From Deltaproteobacteria bacterium (GTDB taxonomy: Bacteria > Myxococcota > B64-G9), in contig JAUVAM010000098.1 in NCBI GenBank assembly GCA_030591745.1, positions 1-8,938 of the forward strand: a stretch of 8,938 nucleotides of DNA, read 5' to 3'. The position numbers and the translations under genes are program-made. The notes beneath the pieces are model-generated. The model did no database searches. It was not told the origin of the DNA and was given only the letters and a program-made list of their open reading frames with translations. This document shows positions 1 to 5,657 of this stretch, in pieces; position 1 is the first letter of the stretch, and the number at the start of each line of letters is the position of its first letter.

Positions 1-120
1 AGCAACACCAGCAACAATCGCAACCGCCCGAGCAACACCAGCACCAAGACCAACACCAAGACGAACACCAGGACCAGCAGCCGGACCACCAAGACCAACA
101 ACCGGAGCCGGAGCAAGTAA
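1..120 (+). CDS. 3' end of a gene encoding a low-complexity S/T/N/K/R-rich tail (partial)
   Basis: This is the 3' end of an open frame entering from the left edge and stopping at TAA 118-120. In this frame the 39 residues are almost only Ser, Thr, Asn, Lys and Arg, with a Thr at every second position in places (TKTNTKTNTRT), so the tail is basic and probably disordered. I chose frame 1 because nearly every third codon base is G or C, as expected for a GC-rich genome, and because its stop lies 30 bases before a strong intrinsic terminator. Frame 3 gives a Gln/His/Asp-rich alternative that runs through the terminator to TAA 321-323, and frame 2 gives an Ala/Pro/Thr/Arg tail ending at 143-145 with mostly A in third positions. 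No function can be assigned. The coding assignment is moderately likely; the frame is uncertain. Confidence 0.45.
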   Translation, partial: SNTSNNRNRPSNTSTKTNTKTNTRTSSRTTKTNNRSRSK

Positions 121-136
121 GCCTAAAAGAAAGCTT

Positions 137-1165
137 CTATTTTGATTCCGCCGCCTCGGTTACCGGGGCGGTTTTTTTTGGGTGCTTTTTTCGCCAAAGC
201 ATCGTGACGAGCAGACCGACGCCGATGCTGGCCAGGATCAGGGAGATGAACTGGCTGGTGGACAAGATGTCCGGCGCCTCGCTACCGAAAAGATCCACCC
301 GGAACAACATGCCGCGCTCGTAATCGCCGCGGAACATCTCGTTGATGGAGCGAAGGATGGGATAGAGGATCAAGTAAGCGATGAGCAACTGCCCATGAAA
401 GCGCTTCTTTTTCCGCAAAGAGATCAAAAGAAAGAAAATCGCCAACTCGCCGAAAGACTCATAGAGCTGGGTCGGATGCAAGGGCACGCCCAAAAGCTTG
501 TTGCGCGCCACCACCGAGCCCCCGTGAGTAAAAATAAGACCGAAATTTTCAGAGCCCGTGGGCATGCCGTGACAACAACCGGCCGAAAAGCAGCCTAAGC
601 GCCCGAATGTATGACCGATGGCCACCGAAGGCACCATGATGTCGGCCACCCGCAAGAAGTTGATGTTCTTTTTCTGGGTGTAATAAAACGCCGCCAGAAG
701 CGCCCCGATGAAGCCGCCGTAGAAAACCAAACCACCCTGCCAAACCTTGAGCAGGTTGATGGGCTCCGCCATGTAATCATCGATGTTGACGATGATGAAC
801 AACACCCGGCTGCCGACCATGGACGAGATGAGAATCCAAAAGGCCATGTCCAAGACCACGTCGGTGCTCATCCCCTCGCGCCGAGCCTGCCGGGCCGCCA
901 GGTATATGCCGACCACAAAGCCCGCAGCGATCGCCACCCCGTAAGTGTGTAACTTGAAGTGATAACCCGGGCCCGCGTAATAGATCATCCCGCGCAACAG
1001 GGCCAGCATGCCCAGCCAAAACAAAAAACCGTTCAGGCTGAAGTAGGGCTTGCGTTGCCGCCACAAGTAAAGACCCAAGACCACGGCGCCCCAGACCAGA
1101 CCTTCAATCCAATGGAAGGAACCAAGAAACTCGGGGAAATGAAATTGCAGCAGGACAGGCAGCAC
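137..1165 (-). CDS. lgt: Prolipoprotein diacylglyceryl transferase, copy 1 (N-terminally extended)
   Basis: Lgt is the inner-membrane enzyme that transfers diacylglycerol from phosphatidylglycerol to the lipobox cysteine of prolipoproteins, the first step of lipoprotein maturation. This 342-residue polytopic protein shows the family landmarks in order: HTYG near 73-76, GSR at 118-120, FYGG at 148-151 (where E. coli has HGG, so Tyr replaces His), GRLGCFSAGCCHG at 188-200, HPTQLYES at 230-237, and R-x3-E-x2-R at 272-279. Residues 1 to about 63 precede the usual family start and add two hydrophobic segments (about 20-34 and 46-62). The start is GTG at 1163-1165, preceded by AAAGGA nine bases upstream that overlaps the end of lgt2. 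A start at Met60 would give a normal-length enzyme but has a weaker ribosome site. The C-terminal 15 residues are a charged tail encoded over the opposing terminator. It is the last gene of the ileS-lspA-lgt2-lgt1 operon. Confidence 0.93.
   Translation of the reverse strand: MLPVLLQFHFPEFLGSFHWIEGLVWGAVVLGLYLWRQRKPYFSLNGFLFWLGMLALLRGMIYYAGPGYHFKLHTYGVAIAAGFVVGIYLAARQARREGMSTDVVLDMAFWILISSMVGSRVLFIIVNIDDYMAEPINLLKVWQGGLVFYGGFIGALLAAFYYTQKKNINFLRVADIMVPSVAIGHTFGRLGCFSAGCCHGMPTGSENFGLIFTHGGSVVARNKLLGVPLHPTQLYESFGELAIFFLLISLRKKKRFHGQLLIAYLILYPILRSINEMFRGDYERGMLFRVDLFGSEAPDILSTSQFISLILASIGVGLLVTMLWRKKHPKKTAPVTEAAESK
151..179 (+). terminator. Rho-independent terminator of the left-edge gene
   Basis: A nine-base-pair stem (CCGCCTCGG at 151-159 against CCGGGGCGG at 163-171, with one G-U pair) closes a three-base TTA loop and is followed directly by eight T residues at 172-179. 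It lies 30 bases after the TAA at 118-120, so it most likely ends the plus-strand transcript entering from the left. It lies entirely inside the last codons of the convergent lgt1 gene. On the minus strand no T-run follows the hairpin directly, so it should not act as an efficient terminator for lgt1. Confidence 0.88.
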
Positions 1166-1171
1166 GCTTCA

Positions 1172-2008
1172 TTATCCTTTCGCTTCGACTTCGCCCTCGG
1201 CCCTGGCTTCAAGCAGCCGAGCCCGTCGAGCCAACCACACCAAAAGAACCAATGACAAGACCACCAGGGGCAAGGCAATGAGCTGGGAAGAGGACAGGGC
1301 CCCGCTGAAGAACTCGCCCCGGTTGTCTCCGCGCACGAATTCTACCAAAAAGCGTCCCGCCGAGTAAAGCAGCAGGAAGGACAGGAAAACCTGCCCATCG
1401 AAACGCCTCCATCGCCGCTTCTGAAGCCAAAGCAGGCCGAAAAGCAGGAACGCAAACGCGGAGGAGTAAAGCTGCGTCGGATGCAGGGGCACGCCCAAGG
1501 GCCGAGCCAGACAGGCCGGATCGCCGAAGGTCACGCCCAGCGGCAAATTGGTGGGCACACCATGACAACAGCCCGCCAAAAAACATCCAATACGCCCAAA
1601 ACCAAGACCCAAGAGGAGACTGAGTCCAAAAATATCGGCCACCTTCGCCACGGGCATTTTTTTGCGCTTCAGCATCCACAATGCAACCGGCATGGCCAAA
1701 AGCAGGCCCCCATAAAAAGCAAGACCGTTCCAAAGCTTAAAAATATCCGCGGGGTGATCCAGGTAGTGGAAAAGAATGAGCTGCCCGTCACGCATGGGGT
1801 CTTCTTCAACCAAGACATGCATAAGCCGCGCGCCGATGATGCCCAGGACGATGGCCACCAGGCTCACATCCAGCAAGGGGTTGGGGTCCAAACCGTCCCG
1901 TCGGGCCTCTCGGAATGAAAAATAGACGGCCGCCGACATGCCGATCATCAGCATGGCCCAGTAAGAGGGCACCCCGATATCACCAGCATGGAACAGCCAA
2001 GGGCGCAT
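1172..2008 (-). CDS. lgt: Prolipoprotein diacylglyceryl transferase, copy 2
   Basis: This is a second, complete Lgt of 278 residues, a normal length for the family, predicted to lipidate prolipoprotein cysteines in the inner membrane. Visible landmarks are an N-terminus of classical type (MRPWLFHAGDIGVPSYW), GAR at 59-61, FYGG at 98-101, GRIGCFLAGCCHG at 138-150, HPTQLY at 176-181, and RFLVEFVRGD at 219-228 carrying the conserved Arg and Glu. The tail (about 261-278) is charged. It shares the deltaproteobacterial-type signature with lgt1 but is clearly divergent elsewhere and lacks the N-terminal extension, so the duplication is not recent. The start ATG 2006-2008 has AAGGAG nine bases upstream, and that site includes the final codons of lspA. 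The stop TAA at 1172-1174 lies inside the ribosome-site region of lgt1, suggesting translational coupling. Confidence 0.95.
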   Translation of the reverse strand: MRPWLFHAGDIGVPSYWAMLMIGMSAAVYFSFREARRDGLDPNPLLDVSLVAIVLGIIGARLMHVLVEEDPMRDGQLILFHYLDHPADIFKLWNGLAFYGGLLLAMPVALWMLKRKKMPVAKVADIFGLSLLLGLGFGRIGCFLAGCCHGVPTNLPLGVTFGDPACLARPLGVPLHPTQLYSSAFAFLLFGLLWLQKRRWRRFDGQVFLSFLLLYSAGRFLVEFVRGDNRGEFFSGALSSSQLIALPLVVLSLVLLVWLARRARLLEARAEGEVEAKG

Positions 2009-2014
2009 GGACGA

Positions 2015-2674
2015 TTACTCCTTGGACTCGGCGTCGCCGGGCGCGTCATCGACAGGCGCATCGCCAACCTCTAAAGGCTTGGCGGGATCCAACTCCTCTG
2101 CTTCTTCTTTCTCGGGCTCCGGCCCCACCGTCTGCTTGGTGAAGATGAGCAAAATCATCAAGAGGCTCACGCCGATGCTGATGCCGATGTCGGCCACATT
2201 GAAGGTGGGCCAATGATGCTCCCCCGCCGAGATGGTGAACAGACCCAAATCCATGGGCTCATCGAAGACCAAAAACCAATCGACAAAATCCACCACCCGA
2301 CCGGTATGAATGCGATCGACGAGATTGCCCACCGCCCCGCCCAGCACCAAAGAGAAGGACAAGGCCATGGTTTTTTGGTCATCTTCCAGCTTGCGGAAAA
2401 ACCAAATGATGAGACCGACGGCGGCCAGGGAAATGATCACGAAAAAGGGAATGCGATAGCTGGGATCCCAGTCACGCAAAAAGCCCCAGGCCGCGCCCTT
2501 GTTCTCGGCATACTTGAAACGAAACAAGCCGTCGATGACGCTGATGAATCGATCCTCAAATCGCATCTCGACCCGCAAGGGCGCCAGGGTGGCCGTGGCC
2601 CACCACTTGCTGAGTTGATCGAGCACGACCAGGATGGGTACCGTGATGGCCAGAATGAGATTCTTGGTCCTCAT
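2015..2674 (-). CDS. lspA: Lipoprotein signal peptidase (signal peptidase II)
   Basis: LspA is the inner-membrane aspartyl protease that removes the signal peptide of diacylglyceryl-modified prolipoproteins, the step after Lgt. The 219-residue protein has the family blocks in order: LDQLSKWW at 18-25, AENKGAAWGF at 56-65, GNLVDRIHTGRVVDF at 116-130, and FNVADIGIS at 158-166. By family knowledge the catalytic dyad should be Asp129 (VVDF) and Asp162 (NVAD). Hydrophobic segments lie at about 6-18, 75-93, 103-118 and 163-178. Typical LspA proteins are about 160-170 residues; the excess is mainly an acidic, Glu/Asp/Pro-rich cytoplasmic tail at about 184-219. The start ATG 2672-2674 follows AAGG seven bases upstream, which overlaps the ileS stop. 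It lies directly behind ileS, as in many bacteria. Confidence 0.97.
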   Translation of the reverse strand: MRTKNLILAITVPILVVLDQLSKWWATATLAPLRVEMRFEDRFISVIDGLFRFKYAENKGAAWGFLRDWDPSYRIPFFVIISLAAVGLIIWFFRKLEDDQKTMALSFSLVLGGAVGNLVDRIHTGRVVDFVDWFLVFDEPMDLGLFTISAGEHHWPTFNVADIGISIGVSLLMILLIFTKQTVGPEPEKEEAEELDPAKPLEVGDAPVDDAPGDAESKE

Positions 2675-2683
2675 GACACCACC

Positions 2684-5497
2684 TTATAGCTGTCCAATGA
2701 TCCCCACACAGCGTGTGCAGAGTTCGGGATGCGATGCAATCTTGCCCACATCGGGCCGCCGGTTCCAGCAACGCTGGCATTTCTCGTCGCTCGAGGCCTC
2801 GATCATCACCTGCAGGCCCTCCACCACGTCGCTGACAAGAGCGCCTTCGCCCAAAGAGTCGGCGCGATCCAAGGAGGCCAGCTTCAGCACGTCCAACAAG
2901 GTCCCGCTGAAGCTCTGCAAAAAGTCCCAGGAATCCTGGTCGCAGACCAAAGTAGCCTTGCCGTCCAGACTGGATTTCAAAACGCCTGCATTGCGGGCCG
3001 CCTCGACGGCTTTGTTGACTTCGCCGCGCAAGATCCGCATACGGGCCCAACGAGCCAACAAGGCCTCGTCGCCATCCTTCGCGCCGGAATCGGGCAACAA
3101 GTACAGATGCACCGAGTCGGGCCGGGTCGAATCCGCCGGCAAATAACCCCAAACCTCTTCCACCGTAAAGCTCAAGATAGGCGCCAACATGGCCAGGAGG
3201 TCCAGGGCGCTGTCGTACATGGCGGTCTGGGAAGAGCGCCGCAAGGCGTCGTCGCCGGCCTCGGCGTACAGGCGGTCCTTGACCGCATCCATGTACAAGG
3301 CACTCAGATCCACGGTGCACAACTCCAAGAGTTGGTGATAGATGGTGTGAAACTCGTAGTCCAAATAGGCCTTGTGGACCCGGGCCCCGACCTGGCGCAT
3401 GCGCGCCCGAAGCCAGCGATCGATCTCGGACATCTCCGCTTCGGCCACGCGATGCGTAGCCGGATCGAAGTCGCCCAGATTGCCCATAAAAAAGCGCAAG
3501 GTGTTGCGCATCTTGCGATACGCATCGCTCATGGGTTTCAACATGCCCCGCGTAAAACGAATGTCCGCGGTATAGTCCACCGAAGAAAAAAGCAGGCGCA
3601 GCACGTCGGCGCCATACTCATCGATGATCTTTTTCGGCGCGATCACGTTGCCCAGGGACTTGCTCATCTTCTTGGATTTTTCGTCCAGGATCAGCCCATG
3701 CGTCAAGACCTGACGATAGGGTGCCTTGCCGCGGGTGCCCATGGCCGTAAGCAAAGAGACCTGGAACCAACCCCGGTGCTGATCGGTGGCCTCCAGGTAG
3801 AGGTCGCAGGGCCAACTCAGGTCCGGGCGGTGCTCTAAGACCGCGCGCTGGGACACGGAAGAGTCAAACCAAACGTCTAAGATGTCTTCTTCCTTCTCGA
3901 AGGCCGACTCCCCGCATTTCGGGCACTTGAATCCTTCGGGCAAGAAGCGCTCCACCGGTTCCGCGAACCAGACGTCGGTGCCCGACTCGCGCACCGCTTC
4001 CGTCGTCTTGTCCACCACGGCGGCATCCAGGGTGGCGTGGCCGCACTTGGTGCAGTACACCGCCGGGATGGGCACGCCCCAGGCCCGCTGCCGTGACAGG
4101 CACCAGTCGGGGCGCGTCTCGACCATGTTGTGGATGCGTTGCTTGCCCCAGGAAGGTATCCAACGCACATGCTCGATCTCGGCCAAAGCCTTCTTGCGCA
4201 AATCCTTTTTGTCCACCTCCAAAAACCACTGCTCGGTGGCGCGGAAGATCAAAGGCTGCTTGCAGCGCCAACAGAAAGGATAGCTGTGTTCGATTCGCGC
4301 CTTGGCCAGCAGGGCGCCATCTTCTTCAAGCTGCTTCACGATGGGCCCGTTGGATTCGAAAATGGTCTTGCCTTCGTAGCCGGGCACCTCATCGGTAAAC
4401 CGGCCGGCCTTGTCTACCGGCGACAGGATGTCCAGGCCGTACTTCTTGCCGGTCTCGAAGTCGTCGGCACCGTGGCCCGGGGCCGTGTGTACACAACCCG
4501 TGCCCGCGTCCAAGGTCACGTATTCGGCCAGCACCACCAAAGAATCCCGCTCGAACATGGGATGAACGCAAACCATGCCGGACAGCTCGGTGCCGGGGAA
4601 TTTCTCGCCGACGATCTCCGCGTTTTCCCAGCCCAGGGCTTCGTTGACGACGGGGCGCAAGAAATCCGCCATGAGCACAAGCTGCCCTTCATGACGCACG
4701 AAGACGTATTCGCTCTCGGGATGCAGGGCGATGGCCAGGTTGGCCGGGATGGTCCAGGGAGTGGTCGTCCAGATGAGCACGCCGGCCCCCTCCAGATCGA
4801 CACCCATGCGCCCGGCCAGGGCCTTGAGTTTTTCGTCCCCTGACCGCACGGCGAACTTGACGTAAATGGAGGCCGAGTTGTGGTCGTGGTACTCGAGCTC
4901 GGCCTCGGCCAGGGCGGTCTGACAGGTGGCGCACCAGTGAATGGGCCGCTTGCCGCGGTATACATAGCCATTGCGCACCAGGTCACCGAGCGCCGCCACG
5001 ATCTCGGCCTCGTAGTGATAATCCATGGTGATGTAGGGATTGTGCCAGTCACCCATGCAGCCCAGTCGCTGGAACTCCTCGCGCTGAATGTCGACGAAAC
5101 CCGCGGCGAACTCTCTGCACTTTTTGCGGATTTCCAACTTGGACGTCTCGGCCGCGGCCTTGCCCAATTCTCGCGCTACGTTGTGCTCAATGGGCATGCC
5201 GTGACAATCCCAACCCGGCACATAGGGAGTGAAGTGCCCCATCATGTTGTGGGATCGGACGATGATGTCTTTCAGGATCTTGTTCAGCGCCGTGCCCAGG
5301 TGCACATGGCCGTTGGCGTAAGGCGGGCCGTCGTGCAGGATGAAGGACTCGGCCTTGGCTTCTTTGCCTCGCTTGAGCAATTGGCCGTACAAGTCCTCGG
5401 CTTTCCAGCGTTCCAGAATGCCTGGTTCCAGCTTGGGCAGGCCGGCCCGCATGGGGAAGTCGGTGTTGGGGAGATTGAGGGTCGTTTTGTATTCCAT
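2684..5497 (-). CDS. ileS: Isoleucyl-tRNA synthetase
   Basis: IleRS charges tRNA-Ile with isoleucine in the cytoplasm. The 937 residues match the usual bacterial length (E. coli 938). Visible features in order are the N-terminal YKTTLNLPNTDFPMR block, the class I HIGH-type motif NGHVHLGT at 62-69, CP1 editing-domain blocks (WTTTPWTIPANLA and TGCVHTAPGHG), two CxxC pairs near WCATC and CWRC, a further Cys-pair insertion around YCTKCGH and CPKCGES, DVWFDSS, the KMSKS loop at 610-614, and a C-terminal zinc finger using Cys907, Cys910, Cys927 and Cys930. No key residue is missing. The start ATG 5495-5497 is fixed by the conserved N-terminus even though only a weak Shine-Dalgarno (TGGA) precedes it. 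It is the first gene of the operon, transcribed from a promoter at 5566-5594. Confidence 0.98.
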   Translation of the reverse strand: MEYKTTLNLPNTDFPMRAGLPKLEPGILERWKAEDLYGQLLKRGKEAKAESFILHDGPPYANGHVHLGTALNKILKDIIVRSHNMMGHFTPYVPGWDCHGMPIEHNVARELGKAAAETSKLEIRKKCREFAAGFVDIQREEFQRLGCMGDWHNPYITMDYHYEAEIVAALGDLVRNGYVYRGKRPIHWCATCQTALAEAELEYHDHNSASIYVKFAVRSGDEKLKALAGRMGVDLEGAGVLIWTTTPWTIPANLAIALHPESEYVFVRHEGQLVLMADFLRPVVNEALGWENAEIVGEKFPGTELSGMVCVHPMFERDSLVVLAEYVTLDAGTGCVHTAPGHGADDFETGKKYGLDILSPVDKAGRFTDEVPGYEGKTIFESNGPIVKQLEEDGALLAKARIEHSYPFCWRCKQPLIFRATEQWFLEVDKKDLRKKALAEIEHVRWIPSWGKQRIHNMVETRPDWCLSRQRAWGVPIPAVYCTKCGHATLDAAVVDKTTEAVRESGTDVWFAEPVERFLPEGFKCPKCGESAFEKEEDILDVWFDSSVSQRAVLEHRPDLSWPCDLYLEATDQHRGWFQVSLLTAMGTRGKAPYRQVLTHGLILDEKSKKMSKSLGNVIAPKKIIDEYGADVLRLLFSSVDYTADIRFTRGMLKPMSDAYRKMRNTLRFFMGNLGDFDPATHRVAEAEMSEIDRWLRARMRQVGARVHKAYLDYEFHTIYHQLLELCTVDLSALYMDAVKDRLYAEAGDDALRRSSQTAMYDSALDLLAMLAPILSFTVEEVWGYLPADSTRPDSVHLYLLPDSGAKDGDEALLARWARMRILRGEVNKAVEAARNAGVLKSSLDGKATLVCDQDSWDFLQSFSGTLLDVLKLASLDRADSLGEGALVSDVVEGLQVMIEASSDEKCQRCWNRRPDVGKIASHPELCTRCVGIIGQL

Positions 5498-5565
5498 CGG
5501 ATGGGTTCCATGAGGCTAGGGGTCGTGGGATCACGGTACAAAGATCACCAAAAATACGCCGAGTT

Positions 5566-5594
5566 AACCTACGGTTCGCTCTCCCGACTGTCAA
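5566..5594 (-). promoter_or_regulatory. Sigma-70-type promoter of the ileS-lspA-lgt2-lgt1 operon
   Basis: Read on the minus strand there is a perfect TTGACA -35 (5589-5594), a 17-base spacer, and TAGGTT (5566-5571) as a -10 with the conserved TA...T positions. The implied transcription start is near 5559, giving a leader of about 60 bases before the ileS ATG. I see no strong hairpin or leader peptide in that leader. The -35 is convincing and the spacing optimal; the -10 is weak, so activation may be needed. Confidence 0.6.
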
Positions 5595-5618
5595 GCTTTT
5601 CCAGGGGTTTCAAGCTTT
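5591..5618. repeat. Direct repeat TCAAGCTTT x2 in the divergent control region
   Basis: TCAAGCTTT occurs at 5591-5599 and again at 5610-5618, 19 bp apart start to start, roughly two helical turns. Each copy contains the palindrome AAGCTT. The first copy overlaps the -35 of the ileS promoter, and the second lies just upstream of it and about 25 bases before the plus-strand extended -10. The layout would suit a transcription factor binding on one DNA face, but no known regulator motif is recognised. Confidence 0.5.
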
Positions 5619-5639
5619 CTGCCCCTTGTTCTCGGCCTG

Positions 5640-5648
5640 TGCTAAAAT
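5640..5648 (+). promoter_or_regulatory. Extended -10 promoter of the cysteine-rich lipoprotein gene
   Basis: TGCTAAAAT matches the extended -10 consensus TGnTATAAT at all but one defined position. No acceptable -35 lies 16-18 bases upstream, which is tolerated for extended -10 promoters. The ATG is only nine bases after the element, so a start site about seven bases downstream would leave a leader of a few bases or none. No Shine-Dalgarno sequence is visible before the ATG, which fits leaderless translation. Confidence 0.45.
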
Positions 5649-5657
5649 CCAAACATC

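Noticed and set aside
1..120. Minus-strand open frame giving an apparently hydrophobic Leu/Val repeat, possible membrane segment
   Set aside because: It is a direct consequence of complementing CAN/GAN-type codons in the low-complexity plus strand; it lies after the lgt1 stop with no start codon context.
1..120. Possible CRISPR-like or simple tandem repeat array
   Set aside because: The repeats are short and irregular (CAACACCAG, ACCAAGACC), with no constant repeat and unique spacer pattern; better explained as low-complexity coding sequence.
2556..3320. Minus-strand frame of 254 codons overlapping the end of ileS and start of lspA
   Set aside because: Out of frame with two conserved genes on the same strand; composition typical of an off-frame shadow.
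2729..3838. Long plus-strand open frame (369 codons) opposite ileS
   Set aside because: It is antisense to highly conserved IleRS coding sequence, has no recognisable domains and an unnatural composition rich in Gln, His and Arg; a shadow of a GC-rich gene.
5498..5559. Leader-peptide attenuator or T-box-like element before ileS
   Set aside because: The roughly 60-base leader shows no run of Ile codons, no strong hairpin and no T-run; an ATG at 5509-5511 is out of frame with ileS and merely overlaps it.
5626..5648. TTGTTC as the -35 partner of TAAAAT
   Set aside because: The spacer would be only 11 bases; the extended -10 element explains the promoter better.
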